Assembly: GCA_963834725.1 (NCBI GenBank)
Contig: CAWICN010000001.1
Span: forward strand, 4,092,001-4,156,000
DNA: 64,000 nt
Reading direction: 5' to 3'
DNA from: PALSA-693 sp963834725
GTDB lineage: Bacteria > Actinomycetota > Acidimicrobiia > Acidimicrobiales > Palsa-688
Part shown: in pieces, positions 24,786 to 34,166 of the stretch
Layout of the letters: each line of letters begins with the position of its first letter
How positions within the stretch are numbered: position 1 is the first letter of the stretch
Position numbers and translations under genes: made by a program
Notes under the pieces: model-generated
The model's input: only the letters and a program-made list of their open reading frames with translations
What the model was told of the DNA's origin: nothing
The model's database searches: none

Positions 24786-25240
24786 TAAGGGAGCTGGCAG
24801 AGGCGCGGGCGGCTCGGGAGCGGGTCGAGCGGATCGCCGAGAACGACGCCCGATGGCGCCAGCGCCCCGCAGGACGAAAAGAAGCAGAGGTATGGGCGCA
24901 GCGGGAGGTCGACGCCCAACAGCGATGGCAAGCCCAGGTCGCTCCGACCATCACCTGGCTCGACAAGAAGATCGCCCTCTTCCACGCCAGCCTCGACGGG
25001 GCTGCTGCCCGGTTCAAGCATCGTCGGGCCGCGAGCCGTGCGGTCGTTGACCACGGGCTTCAACAGCAACCCCACGCAACCAACCTCGCCGAACGTCTCG
25101 ACGCAGAGCGCAACCACCTCGACGGCCTCCCGTCCGCCGCGCAGATACGCCGAGCTGCCATACAAAGGGAGCAACTCGAAGGGTTCGCACCAGCATCCCA
25201 CGAGCCGCCGGCACCACGCTCGCCCGCTATCGAAATGTAA
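24786..25240 (+). pseudogene. Coiled-coil protein fragment, possibly a relaxase C-terminus
   Basis: This is a charged, helix-rich frame (VRELAEARAARERVERIAEN, EAEVWAQREVDAQQRWQ, APTITWLDKKIALFHASLDG) ending at 25240. It has no own start near the junction with the recombinase fragment. The Arg/Glu/Ala heptads resemble C-terminal tails of MobF-type conjugative relaxases. I cannot confirm this from sequence alone. Confidence 0.4.
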
Positions 25241-25618
25241 GCGCGCGTCACCTGTCCGTTTCTCGGCTGATCCAAGGGACCGTACGTCTTCCCAGTTCAT
25301 CGTTACGGCGAGTGCTTCCATAGGGGGAAGCGCCAACGCGGGTAGTCGCTCGTAGCCCTCGTTTCGATCGCAGTGGCGAGTGCCTCGCGGCAAGCGTTAT
25401 CCGCTCCGATCAGCAGTTCGGGGACGCTTGGCAAAGTGCGCGGAGTGTCAGCGATCTGGTCGTGCACCATCCCGCAGACCCGGTGGAGTGGGCTACTACT
25501 GCGGACGACACTGGCCGATGTTATGGGTCGCGTTCTCGCTCCGATAAGACAGGCCGCGGCACGCGCTCGATCGCCGGTTTCCTCGGCCGGCCGCGATGGT
25601 GCAGATGTCTGGGGCGAG
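25241..25618. other. No supportable gene
   Basis: The frame of the next gene is open here, but the translated sequence has no domain character. I see no repeat or RNA gene. Confidence 0.3.
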
Positions 25619-25966
25619 ATGTCTCTCGGCGAGACCACGGGGCCCTTGGCCGACGCGATGGCACAGGACGTGGTGTGGCAGGGCCCGCTGTCCGAGCTTG
25701 TTTGCCATGGGCGAGACGAAGTTTCCGGTGTGCTCAGCTCGGCCCGCGGTGGACGGCTGCCCGGGGTAACCCGCATGATGGCAGAAGAGGCAGGTGAGCG
25801 GGTGGTCCCAACGGTCGAGGGGCCCGACCTCGGCCCAGGGCCTCGGGGTTCCGCGCTCGAACCGGTTGGAGGGCCGCGCACGTTGGTCCTCTCGTTCGAA
25901 GACGGCAGGGTCGTGCGCATGGAAAGCTTCGCCACCCGCGAAGAGGCTTTGGACGAAGCCACGTGA
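25619..25966 (+). CDS. SnoaL/NTF2-like protein, possibly N-terminally truncated
   Basis: The recognisable part reads DVVWQGPLSELVCHGRDEVS, LPGVTRMMAEEAGERVV, and GGPRTLVLSFEDGRVVRMES with FATREEALDEA. This fits an NTF2-fold SnoaL-like domain missing its first helix. The usual first helix before the DVVWQG strand is not recognisable upstream, and the start given (ATG 25619) is a guess. Substrate is unknown. It may be functional or decayed. Confidence 0.45.
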   Translation: MSLGETTGPLADAMAQDVVWQGPLSELVCHGRDEVSGVLSSARGGRLPGVTRMMAEEAGERVVPTVEGPDLGPGPRGSALEPVGGPRTLVLSFEDGRVVRMESFATREEALDEAT

Positions 25967-26044
25967 GCCCTCCCGTTGCGTTGACTGTCCCCCTCGTCGA
26001 CCGCACCGATGGTTGGCAGGGCCAGCCGCTTAGAGGACGGGGTG

Positions 26045-26790
26045 ATGGAGATTCCTGACAACGATCCGGTGGTGGTGATCGCGGTCCTCGCCATCCGCCA
26101 GGGCGATCTGGACGCGCTCCGCGCCGTCCTGGCAGCGCATCCCGAGCTGGCCGAGGCTCGGATCCGAGACTCTAAGGGCGGGACGCGGACGCCGCTCCAC
26201 GATGTCGCTGATTGGCCCGGTTACTTCCCGAACGGCCCCGAGGTGGTGTGCGTGCTCGTCGCTGCCGGAGCGGATCCCAATGCGCCGATCACCGGGGTCA
26301 TAGCACGCCGAGACCCCGCTGCACGGGGCGGCCAGCAGCGACGATCTGGACCTTGCCATCGCCCTGATCGAGGGCGGGGCCGACGTCGAGGCCACGGCGC
26401 CTCGATAGCTGGCCGCACGCCGTGGGACAACGCGGTCGCCTACGGCTGCTGGCACGTGGCGCGTCTGCTGGTCGAGCGGGGCGCACAGCGGACGGTCTTT
26501 GGAAGGCAGCAGCCCTGGGGATGATGGCGAGGCTGGGGGAGCTGATGACGGAGGAACCCCCACCCAACTCAGAGGACGTCGACCACGCGTTCTGACAGGC
26601 GTGCCACGCAGGCCAGCGACGGATGGCCGGGTGCATCTTGGCACGCGGTGCCTATATCAACGCCATACCCCACCACAGGCAATCCACCCCTCTCGACATC
26701 GCCCCCGGCCCGGACACCCGCAGGAACGCCGTCGTCTCTTGGCGGCGCGACAAAGGCGCCAAGACCACCGAGGAGCTATCGGACGGATGA
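26045..26790 (+). pseudogene. Ankyrin-repeat protein, multiply disrupted
   Basis: The gene begins at ATG 26045 (MEIPDNDPVVVIAVLAIRQG) with DLDALRAVLAAHPELAEAR and VCVLVAAGADPNAPITG. Ankyrin repeats continue in another frame (AETPLHGAASSDDLDLAIAL, IEGGADVEATAPR), back in the first (TPWDNAVAYGCWHVARLLVE), and then in a third to 26790. The third contains a TGA where Trp is expected (HAF-stop-QACHAGQ). At least three frameshifts and one nonsense codon make it a clear pseudogene. The reconstructed product would be about 245 residues. Confidence 0.75.
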
Positions 26791-26981
26791 ACCGGCCGCT
26801 CCGTGTCCGAAGCCCACACGAGGGCCACCCCCATCCCGTTGTCGGTTTGCCCTGACTGACAGCTGAGCGCGGATGGTCTCAGCGCGACAGCTCGCATCGA
26901 CCGAGGGCGACAGCAGCCGGCGAGGCATGTGAGTTGGGCTAAGCTAGGGCGGCCGCTGGGTGGGGGCTCCAGCAACTGCGC

Positions 26982-28943
26982 CTACTGCTGCTCGTACGCT
27001 CCGATGTCATAGCCGGCGCCTTGCGGTCTGCTGGTACCAGCGTAGTCGAATGGGTTCAGCGATCCCAAGGACGCGCCCGCGTTAATGTCCGGGCTTCCGG
27101 TTGCTAGGTGGAAGTTGAACGGCGCGTTTACGAACGACGGGTTCGTGCTCAGCAGGTTGGAGCTGAGCGTGAGGCCGGTCGTACCGGTCGCCATACTCGA
27201 GGAGTCCGTCGAATTGTCGTCGATCGTCACCGACCCCCCACCGACGTCGGTACTGTTGATCGGCGGTCCCGGCGACGAGACGCCGTCGTAGAACGCATTG
27301 TTTGTCACCTGCGACGACCTGAAGGTCGCGTGGAGGATGACGAACTGCTGCCGGCGCGACGGGTTGCCTGCGTAGAAATCGTTGTTGACCACGTTCACGT
27401 TCGACAGCGTGCCGGGATACAGCTGGATCGCCCAGCCCTTCTTGTCGTTCCAGAACAGATTGTTGCGGATCAGCGCGCCGGAGGCGCTGCGGCCGTTGCC
27501 GTTCACGTAGATCCCGTGGTCGCGTGAGCTGTTGTACCCGGAATTGCAGCCGCTCTCGCCTTGCGCGAGGCGTCCGATGTCGTGGATCTCATTGCTCTCG
27601 ACCGTGATGTTCGGCTGTTCGAGGAAGATTCCCACGAGGCCGTTGGTGTTGTTGGTGCAGACGCCGGTGCCGATGTTGTAGATGTCGTTGCCGACGATTT
27701 CGCTGGGCGAGCCGCTGTTGTACGCCTGGATGGCGTCAGCCGGACCCTCATTTCCGCTGCCGGACGCCGAGTTGCCTTCGCCGTGGATGTCGAAGCCCTC
27801 GATGCGGACGTAGTTCGCGCCGGTAAAGCGAAAGCCGTGGTGGGTGGTGTTGTTCTGACCGTCGATCTGCGCTCCGTAGTGGTTCATGGACTTGAACGTG
27901 ACCCACGCCGTTGACGTGCCGCCGCGACTAAGCGTGACGACGGCGCTGTTCCTCCCCGACCCGCCCGTGTAATCGCCGTCCTCCACCAGCACCACGTCGC
28001 CCGGATTCACAACATTCGCGGCCTTCTGCACGGTCGCAAACGGTTGCGCCTGCGTGCCCCGATTGGTATCGGACCCGCTGCTAGCCGAAACCCAGTAGGT
28101 CGTGCCGGTGCAGTAGCCGGGAGGCGAGTCCGGCGTCAGCAGCGTCGGACAGCCGGAGGACTCGAAGCTCGCCTTGAAGCTCGCGATCGCACCGGCCCCG
28201 TTTCCGGACGAGGAGTCTATGGGAGTCGAGATTCGATCCGCCGCGGAGTTGCCCGTGGTGAACCCATATCCGAAGAGATGGTGGTTGGTGCTGCTTGTCC
28301 TGTTGTTGCTCACGTCGTGGGCGGTCACGCCGTTGTTGAGCGTGGCGGCCATGCTCGCGGTCGCGGCCTTATTTATCGTGTTGCTGCCCACGTAGACGAC
28401 AACTTCTCCCGATGCCGCGTCGGCCGCGGCGTCCGTAGCGACCATCGGGCTCGTGCCAGTCGCGACGCTGCCCACCTGATCCAGCGGGCTTGACGTCGCA
28501 GTGCCGGAGTACTCGGCTAGCTGCCCGGTCCACGTGTTGTTGGAACGGGCCGCCTCGGTTGGCGCGCTGTCGCCGCCGGCCGCGACCTTGTAGAAGATGC
28601 CGACCGTTCCCCCCCCGCCCTTCGCCGCGGTGACCGCGGTAGACCACCCGCTCGGCGCAGTCGGCACCGTGCTGCCAGTGCCCTGGACAAAGAAAACCAG
28701 CAGGTCGTTAGCGGCGGGCGTTTGCCCGTAGGCGGGGGTGATAGCGGCGCCGCTGCTGCCGGTGTCCACCGCGCCGCGCGAGACGAGCGCCGGCGCCGCT
28801 GACGCGGCTGACGCGGCTGACGCGGCTGGGACGGCGCCCAGGATCCAGGCCACGATGCAGCAAAGGGGCAGCAGAATGAAGGTCTTGCCGGCGGCGTGGC
28901 CGGCAAGGTAGCCCCGGCGATGGGTGGGTTCGGCGGTGCTCAT
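26982..28943 (-). CDS. Secreted right-handed beta-helix protein
   Basis: ATG 28943 is preceded by AAGGAGGT. The 653-residue product has a signal peptide (FILLPLCCIVAWILG, then an Ala-Ser-Ala-rich linker). An N-terminal beta-sandwich-like domain follows (about residues 50-265). Next comes a DUF1565/pectate-lyase-like parallel beta-helix starting GTTYWVSASSGSDTNRGTQA, with QPFATVQKAANVVNPGD and many Asn-rich rungs (IVGNDIYNIGTG, VESNEIHDIGRL, IRNNLFWNDKKG). The end is GYDIGAYEQQ, common in secreted 'choice-of-anchor' beta-helix proteins. Likely roles are polysaccharide binding or cleavage at the surface; no catalytic residue is identifiable. It appears intact inside an island of remnants. Confidence 0.8.
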   Translation of the reverse strand: MSTAEPTHRRGYLAGHAAGKTFILLPLCCIVAWILGAVPAASAASAASAAPALVSRGAVDTGSSGAAITPAYGQTPAANDLLVFFVQGTGSTVPTAPSGWSTAVTAAKGGGGTVGIFYKVAAGGDSAPTEAARSNNTWTGQLAEYSGTATSSPLDQVGSVATGTSPMVATDAAADAASGEVVVYVGSNTINKAATASMAATLNNGVTAHDVSNNRTSSTNHHLFGYGFTTGNSAADRISTPIDSSSGNGAGAIASFKASFESSGCPTLLTPDSPPGYCTGTTYWVSASSGSDTNRGTQAQPFATVQKAANVVNPGDVVLVEDGDYTGGSGRNSAVVTLSRGGTSTAWVTFKSMNHYGAQIDGQNNTTHHGFRFTGANYVRIEGFDIHGEGNSASGSGNEGPADAIQAYNSGSPSEIVGNDIYNIGTGVCTNNTNGLVGIFLEQPNITVESNEIHDIGRLAQGESGCNSGYNSSRDHGIYVNGNGRSASGALIRNNLFWNDKKGWAIQLYPGTLSNVNVVNNDFYAGNPSRRQQFVILHATFRSSQVTNNAFYDGVSSPGPPINSTDVGGGSVTIDDNSTDSSSMATGTTGLTLSSNLLSTNPSFVNAPFNFHLATGSPDINAGASLGSLNPFDYAGTSRPQGAGYDIGAYEQQ

Positions 28944-29411
28944 TGCTTACCTCCTTGGGTCGCCCACGGGTCGGGATGGTGGACCTGATCGGCCGCTTCT
29001 GCGGAGGTACTCATGCCAAACTCAGTTCTCGAGGCTCGGACGTCGGGTACCGAGCTGCAAACATCCGTCAAGGCCATCCAAGCCAAAAAAGCAAGACTTG
29101 GTCTGGTGGCCGCTTGCCGCGCCCGCGTAGCAGTGAACGCCCAAAGTGCTTAGTCATTAGGGATACGCCGTGCGCCCCTCGGTGGCCGATCGCCCCTACT
29201 TACCAGATTCTTATCGAACGCTCACAGTAACACAGTCCTCACGCTCCGTCAAGAGGGATACAGGCAGACATCCACTATCGTCGCCCTGAAAAATGTCTAT
29301 CGGTGGGCTGTTCTCATCAGTTGCGCAGCTGACGTGTCCATCGCAGCCCGGGTTCCTTGGATATCGGATAAAGAGGAGCCGCGATGGCTCTCATGACAGT
29401 CACGGGAAGCG
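28944..29411. other. Upstream region of the beta-helix gene; no other gene
   Basis: It contains the AAGGAGGT ribosome-binding site of the beta-helix gene (just after 28943) and presumably its promoter. No other supportable feature was seen. Confidence 0.35.
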
Positions 29412-30060
29412 GTGGCGCGGGACTTCCGCAGCAGGCCTCGGTGGTCGGCCGACAAGAAGATGGATGCGGTGATGCCTCTGCTTGGAGGAGAGGGGATCGA
29501 TGAGGTCTCGAGAGATCTCGGGATCGAGGCTCATCGTCTGGCCGCGTGGCGCGACGAGTTCATCGCGGGCGGCAAGGAGGCGCTGAAGATCCGGTAGGCG
29601 AGGGCGACACGGGCGAGGAGGAGCGCGGGCGAAGGGATGCCGAGCGCAAGATCGGTGAGCTGACGATGGAGAACAGATCCCGGAGACCGGGCGTCCTGTG
29701 GCGGTGGTGTGCCGGGTGCTGGAGGCGCCACGCTCGACGGTCTACGCCCGCCGGTCAGGTGGTCCGCCACGACGCCCCTGTCCCAAGGGGGTTGTCTCTG
29801 ACGGCGAGCTGCTGGAGGCCATCCGAGCGGTACTGGCCGACACACCGTGCTGCGGGGAGGGTACCGCAAGGTGCGGGCTCGACTCCGCCGCCAGCACGGC
29901 GTGGGCATCCCGGGCGAGCGGGTCTTGAGGGTGATGCGCAATCGGGGGCTACTGGCGCCTCAACGGGATCGGCGCCGGTGGGTCGAGCGTCCCCATGTGG
30001 GCTCAATCATCCCCGGTCCCTTCGCCGACACCACCGAGCGGGTCACCGGCTTCAAACATC
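29412..30060 (+). pseudogene. IS3-family transposase remnant
   Basis: The orfA-like start (GTG 29412, RSRPRWSADKKMDAVMPLLG, then DLGIEAHRLAAWRDEFIAGG) stops at 29597. OrfB-like pieces follow in changing frames: VCRVLEAPRSTVYARRSGGP, ELLEAIRAVLADTPCCGEG, then YRKVRARLRRQHGVGIPGER with VLRVMRNRGLLAPQR. The DDE catalytic domain is absent. This matches an IS3-type orfAB pair with frameshifts and a deleted 3' end. Confidence 0.75.
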
Positions 30061-30228
30061 ATCGAATGCGACAACCTCGAGCAAGCCGTCGAGGTGGCAG
30101 CGAAGCACCCTATACTCCGACACGGAGCTATCGAAATACGTCCCTTCGCCGCACCCGGAAGAGTTCGAAGAGCAGAACGAGTCGTGCCTGGCTACGGCGT
30201 CCCAATATTCCGTTCGCTGGTGAAGTAG
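30060..30228 (+). pseudogene. YCII-domain protein C-terminal remnant
   Basis: The frame reads CDNLEQAVEVAAKHPILRHG and AIEIRPFAAPGR, which fits the last third of a YCII-related protein (DLDEAIEIAAKHP...GTIEVRPF). It directly follows the IS3 remnant, which probably truncated it. Confidence 0.6.
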
Positions 30229-30582
30229 GGAGCGTCCACGAAATTGCCCGCGAGGGGCGATGCCGGCCGCGGTTGACATCTTTAGCGCCGACTCGTCACG
30301 CACCCGGGGGAGGTGCCCCAGAAGAACGGCGCATTCATGTCCCGAAGACGTGAGCAAGCCACGCGGACTCGTCCCACCGGGTGAAGCACAACACCGAGGG
30401 GAAGCCCGAGGCCTGAGGTCAAGCCGGCCAGGGCAGGAGCAAAAGTTGGAGACTGGGGACCGGCAACCGACCGTCGAGACTTCGATTGGCTATCTACCAC
30501 CGCTGGCGACCGCCACGGACCACAACGTTTGTGGTCTGGGTGTGGTCTGCGAGCTTCTGTTGATACGAAAAATGCCCTCTGA
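30229..30582. other. No gene; dyad and direct repeats near the tRNA att
   Basis: No coding sequence is supportable. GACCACAA-CGT-TTGTGGTC (30518-30536) is a strong dyad, and TGTGGTCTG recurs directly at 30530-30538 and 30541-30549. They lie 35-65 bases from the tRNA att core, mirroring the repeats at 23123-23147 in position but not sequence, so they may be arm sites for a different integrase. Confidence 0.4.
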
Positions 30583-30584
30583 CC

Positions 30585-30662
30585 TGGTCGGGAAGGCGGG
30601 ATTTGAACCCGCGGCCTCAGCGTCCCGAACGCTGCGCGCTAACCAAGCTGCGCTACTTCCCG
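30585..30662 (-). tRNA. tRNA-Pro (CGG)
   Basis: On the minus strand, acceptor CGGGAAG pairs with CTTCCCG. The D arm is GCGC/GCGC, the anticodon stem CAGCG/CGCTG with loop TTCGGGA (anticodon CGG), and the T arm GCGGG-TTCAAAT-CCCGC. The 3' ACCA is encoded (discriminator A plus CCA). All stems pair. Its 3' part (30583-30633) is duplicated at 23198-23248, so it served as an integration site. Confidence 0.95.
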
Positions 30663-30798
30663 GTCAGGGGTCATGGTAGTCGACGGCCGCCATGGCGCAG
30701 ACTCGCTCGGACAACGGCGGCCTGCGCTGGCAGGCGCCTGCACGGGGGAAGTGTGGCCACCGCAGCCGCCCCTTGCCGGACGGGTCCGCCCGCGTCGC

Positions 30799-32157
30799 TC
30801 AGGGCTCCCAGAACGGCCGATACCCAGGAGCTACCAGGGGCCACGGTCGCTCCTGCTCCAGCACTTCTGCCAACCAGAGCGCCAATCCATCCGAGAACCG
30901 GGGCGCCACGATCTGAAGTCCGAACGGCACGCCGGAAGGATCCCGGCCGAGCGGCACACTGACCGCCGGGTGACCGGTGAAGTTGAGGTCCGGGGTGTTG
31001 ACGGCGACGGAGGCATCGTCGTGGACGTCGCCGGCGCTGGTGGGCAGGGGGCCCTCCGGCGGCCAGCTGACCACGTTGACCGTTGGCACTATCAGCACCG
31101 AGTCCTGGCCGAGCAGGTCGTCGAATCGGGAGGTCACTTCGTGGCGGAACCGCTGGGCCGTGACGTACTCCGAAACGCTGATCCCGGCCCCAAGCCGGAG
31201 CTGGTCCTGGAGTGACGGCTCGAGCTCGTCCCAACGGCTGCGGAATGGCTCCAGGCTCTCGGCCAGCTCGGCCGTCGCGATCTTCGCCCACGCCGCAGCT
31301 ACCCGCCGGTCCGCAGGCGGGTCGACCGGCCGGATTGGGAAGCCCGCCCTCTTCAGGACGTGGAGCGCCTCCTCGAAGGCGGCTTCGATCGCAGGATCCA
31401 CGCCGGCGCGAAAGCTGCGCGTCGCCAGGACCGCCCCGGGGCGGGCTGGTTCGAGTGCGATGGCGTGTCGAGGCAGCGACAGGTAGTCGCCCGCGGCCGG
31501 ACCCAGGATCGTGGACGCCTCGAGCACCACGTCGGCGACGGTGGATCCGGTCGCGCCCTGGGTCGAGAACCCGATCCAGCGGGGCAGCACGTTGCGCCCG
31601 ATGCCGCCCATGGTGGGTTTGTAACCGACCAGGCCACAGCAACTCGCCGGTATCCGGACCGATCCGCCTCCGTCCGAGGTCGTCGCCAACGGCACCAGAC
31701 CCGCCGCTAACGCGGCGGCGGAACCCCCGCTCGACCCGCCGGGGGACCGGTCGGGGTTCCAGGGGTTGCGGGAGGCACCGAACACGAGGTTGGCCGTGTA
31801 GGCCGCATGCCCGAATGCCGGCGTGTTGGTTCGCCCGACGACGATGGCGCCGGCGGCCTTCAGGCGTGCCACTACCACGTCGTCGATGTCGTCGGGCGGA
31901 GCGTCGGCGAAGAGGCTCGATCCCATCGTGGTGACCATGCCGCGGCAGCGGGCCAGGTCCTTCACCAGCAGCGGCAGCCCGGCGAGCGCTCCCTCGCGCC
32001 GCGACGCCTTGGCTTCCGCCCGGGCTTCTTCGGCCCGAATCGCCGTAACGGCCTTCAAGCGACCGTTGTGGGTTTCGATGCGCCGGAGGCTCTCCTCTAC
32101 GAGGGCCACCGGGTCGACGCGGCCCTCGCGTACCGCCGCCGCCAGCGCCGCCCGCAT
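30799..32157 (-). CDS. Amidase signature-family hydrolase
   Basis: A 452-residue protein has the Ser-cisSer-Lys triad context: LPLLVKDLARCRGM (Lys), the Gly/Ser-rich RSPGGSSGGSAAALAAGLVP with both serines (cisSer and nucleophile), and DGGGSVRIPASCCGLVGYKP. It hydrolyses an amide or ester bond of unknown substrate. ATG 32157 overlaps the upstream receiver stop (TAATG), so the two are coupled. Length is normal for the family. Confidence 0.88.
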   Translation of the reverse strand: MRAALAAAVREGRVDPVALVEESLRRIETHNGRLKAVTAIRAEEARAEAKASRREGALAGLPLLVKDLARCRGMVTTMGSSLFADAPPDDIDDVVVARLKAAGAIVVGRTNTPAFGHAAYTANLVFGASRNPWNPDRSPGGSSGGSAAALAAGLVPLATTSDGGGSVRIPASCCGLVGYKPTMGGIGRNVLPRWIGFSTQGATGSTVADVVLEASTILGPAAGDYLSLPRHAIALEPARPGAVLATRSFRAGVDPAIEAAFEEALHVLKRAGFPIRPVDPPADRRVAAAWAKIATAELAESLEPFRSRWDELEPSLQDQLRLGAGISVSEYVTAQRFRHEVTSRFDDLLGQDSVLIVPTVNVVSWPPEGPLPTSAGDVHDDASVAVNTPDLNFTGHPAVSVPLGRDPSGVPFGLQIVAPRFSDGLALWLAEVLEQERPWPLVAPGYRPFWEP

Positions 32158-32579
32158 TACCCGAACGGTACAGCGACCGGGTCAGGCATGTAGCTCGTGT
32201 CGTGCCACGCGCCGCCGCTGAGCAGAGCCGCCACTGCCTTGCCCAGCCGGATGGGGTCGAGTGGCTTGAGGATCCAGCCCTCCGCGCCGCTTCGCCTGGC
32301 CAGGAACACATCCGGTCGTCGATCCAGGACGAGCAGCACCGGGCAGGGCAGGAGCCGGCCGGCGTCGGCCTCGAGCCGAAGATCGAGGGCAACTGCTATC
32401 CCGCCCATGGTGCCGATCTGGCTGTCGACAATGGCCAGGTCGGCGGGCCGAGCATTGACGGAATCTCGCACCGCCTCGCCCTTGCTCACCCACCGCACGG
32501 TCGTCGAAGGCTCCGCGACCACCGAGCGGATCTCGTCGAAGACCGCCGCCGAGTCGGTCGCGATGACGATGTCGGGCAT
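32157..32579 (-). CDS. CheY-like receiver-domain protein
   Basis: A 140-residue protein from ATG 32579 has a receiver fold: DIVIATDSAAVFDEIRSVVA, phospho-acceptor Asp about 52 in DLAIVDSQIGTMGG, LLVLDRRPDV, and Lys in GWILKPLDPIRLGKAV. It has one rather than two N-terminal acidic residues, so phosphorylation may be weak. It is divergent from the STAS gene at 32655 and coupled to the amidase. Pairing with a STAS protein suggests a signalling switch, which is inference. Confidence 0.75.
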   Translation of the reverse strand: MPDIVIATDSAAVFDEIRSVVAEPSTTVRWVSKGEAVRDSVNARPADLAIVDSQIGTMGGIAVALDLRLEADAGRLLPCPVLLVLDRRPDVFLARRSGAEGWILKPLDPIRLGKAVAALLSGGAWHDTSYMPDPVAVPFG

Positions 32580-32654
32580 ACGGTGAGGGTAGCGCCGAGC
32601 CTCCTGTAGGTACCATCCTGGTGGGTGCCGCCGGCTGGCGGTTTGGGAGGTCGT

Positions 32655-33011
32655 GTGCTCACCATCCACCAGGACCAGACGTCTGAAGGCATCACCATTT
32701 GCCGACCCGTCGGCGAGCTGGACGCGTTCACGGTCAGCCAATTCCGTCAGGCCCTGGCGGAGATGGCGTCCAGCAAGCAGCTGCTCATCGACATGTCGGG
32801 GATTCCGTTCGTCGACTCGGCCGGGCTGGGGGCGCTCATCGGCGGGATCCGGCGCACCCGTGAGCTGGGCGGCGAGGTGGCCGTGGCCTGCAACCGTCCG
32901 ACCCTTATCCGCCTCTTGCGCACGACGGGCTTCGACCGGATCGTGACGGTTGTCGAGACCGTCGAGGAAGCCGCCGCCGCGCTCGAGAAGAACGCGTCCG
33001 TCGAGGAGTAA
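32655..33011 (+). CDS. STAS-domain anti-sigma-factor antagonist
   Basis: GTG 32655 follows GGGAGG. The 118-residue protein (GITICRPVGELDAFTVSQFR, LLIDMSGIPFVDSAGLGALI, RPTLIRLLRTTGFDRIVTV) is a SpoIIAA/RsbV-type domain with the phosphorylatable Ser in DSAGLG. It would be controlled by an RsbW-type kinase not seen here. It is divergent from the receiver gene. Confidence 0.85.
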   Translation: MLTIHQDQTSEGITICRPVGELDAFTVSQFRQALAEMASSKQLLIDMSGIPFVDSAGLGALIGGIRRTRELGGEVAVACNRPTLIRLLRTTGFDRIVTVVETVEEAAAALEKNASVEE

Positions 33012-33053
33012 GGCGGGCGGCCACTCCGGCGCCGGGATGGCTGAGATCACCGC

Positions 33054-34166
33054 TCATGCATCGAAAAGCCAACGGCACACCTTGGTCAGCCCGTCCAGGT
33101 CATGAACGTCGTCGGTGAGGAACGGGACCTGGACGACGGCGGCGCCGGGCAGTTGTTCTGACAGCACCTTGACGTGCGCCTGCTCCTTGATCGCGACCCG
33201 GTTCAGGTCATGGAGGTTGGTGGTCAGGGCGGCGAGCTCGGGGCCGAGAGCACCTGGGTCACCGGCGCCGCCCCGCAGCACTCCGGGTACGGGTCCGAAG
33301 TAGGGAAACATTCGGTTGACGATCAGTGCCTCCACCAGGCCGGTCGTCTGGCGCAGCCGGTCGGCGAAGAACAGCGTCTCCTCGACCGCGTCCCGCCGGG
33401 GCGACGACACCACCACGAAGGCGGTGGTTCCCCCGGCCAGCAGCTCCTCGACTTTGGCGGCCCGGTCGCGAAAGCCCTCCTCCATCCCTTCGAAGGCGGC
33501 GAAGAAGGCCACTACGTCAGCCACGATGGCGCCGCCCACCACCCTGCTGATGGTTCGGAGGAACATCTGAGTGGCCAGCCCGAGGGCCCGGAGGCCGGCC
33601 CGGGTGGGCGTCATGAGCAGGCGGAACACCCGGTTGTCGAGAAAGCGCGTGAGCCGGGCCGGGGCGTCGAGAAAGTCCAGGGCATGGCGGGTGGGAGGGG
33701 TGTCCACCACGACCAGGTCGAAACCGCCATCACGATGGAGCTCGTACAGCTTCTCCATCGCCATATACTCCTGGGTGCCGCCGAGCGCCCCGGAGATGTT
33801 CCGGTAGAGCCGGTTGTCGAGGATGGCTTGCGCCTGTTCCTTCGATCCAGCATTGCGAATGACGACATCGTCGAAGGTGGTCTTGGTGTCGAACATCAGG
33901 GCCCACAGCTCGCCGGCGGGTCGCCAGTCGCCGTCGACCTGATGCGGCTCGTTGGTCAGTTCGTCGAGGCCAAGCGCATCGGCGAGACGCTTGGCCGGAT
34001 CGATGGTGACCACGCAGGCCCGCCGTCCCAGTCGGGCCGCCTGCAGGGCGATCGCCGCCGCCGTGGTGGTCTTGCCGACCCCCCCGGGACCGGCGCAGAT
34101 GATGATCTGACGCCCCGTGACCAGGCTGGCCAGGACCCCGCCGACCCGAGACGGGCCGGCGCTCAT
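33054..34166 (-). CDS. ArsA/GET3-like ATPase, second of a pair
   Basis: A 370-residue protein has the deviant Walker A CAGPGGVGKTTTAAAI, a switch region (VVTIDPAKRLADALG) and LVVVDTPPTRHALDFLDAP. The start overlaps the stop of the upstream paralogue (ATGA at 34163-34166). In mycobacteria a corresponding pair (Rv3679-Rv3680) lies beside whiB4 and ponA2, and the same neighbours are present here. The role is probably ATP-driven handling of a client protein or anion; no arsenic-binding Cys cluster is seen. Confidence 0.85.
   Translation of the reverse strand: MSAGPSRVGGVLASLVTGRQIIICAGPGGVGKTTTAAAIALQAARLGRRACVVTIDPAKRLADALGLDELTNEPHQVDGDWRPAGELWALMFDTKTTFDDVVIRNAGSKEQAQAILDNRLYRNISGALGGTQEYMAMEKLYELHRDGGFDLVVVDTPPTRHALDFLDAPARLTRFLDNRVFRLLMTPTRAGLRALGLATQMFLRTISRVVGGAIVADVVAFFAAFEGMEEGFRDRAAKVEELLAGGTTAFVVVSSPRRDAVEETLFFADRLRQTTGLVEALIVNRMFPYFGPVPGVLRGGAGDPGALGPELAALTTNLHDLNRVAIKEQAHVKVLSEQLPGAAVVQVPFLTDDVHDLDGLTKVCRWLFDA

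Noticed and set aside
24786..25240. Firm call of a conjugative relaxase
   Set aside because: Only a coiled-coil tail is visible, with no HUH or helicase motif, so it is kept as a tentative possibility.
30671..32392. A 573-codon minus-strand frame over the amidase
   Set aside because: It is out of frame with the amidase triad motifs; the translation is Arg/Gly-rich noise.
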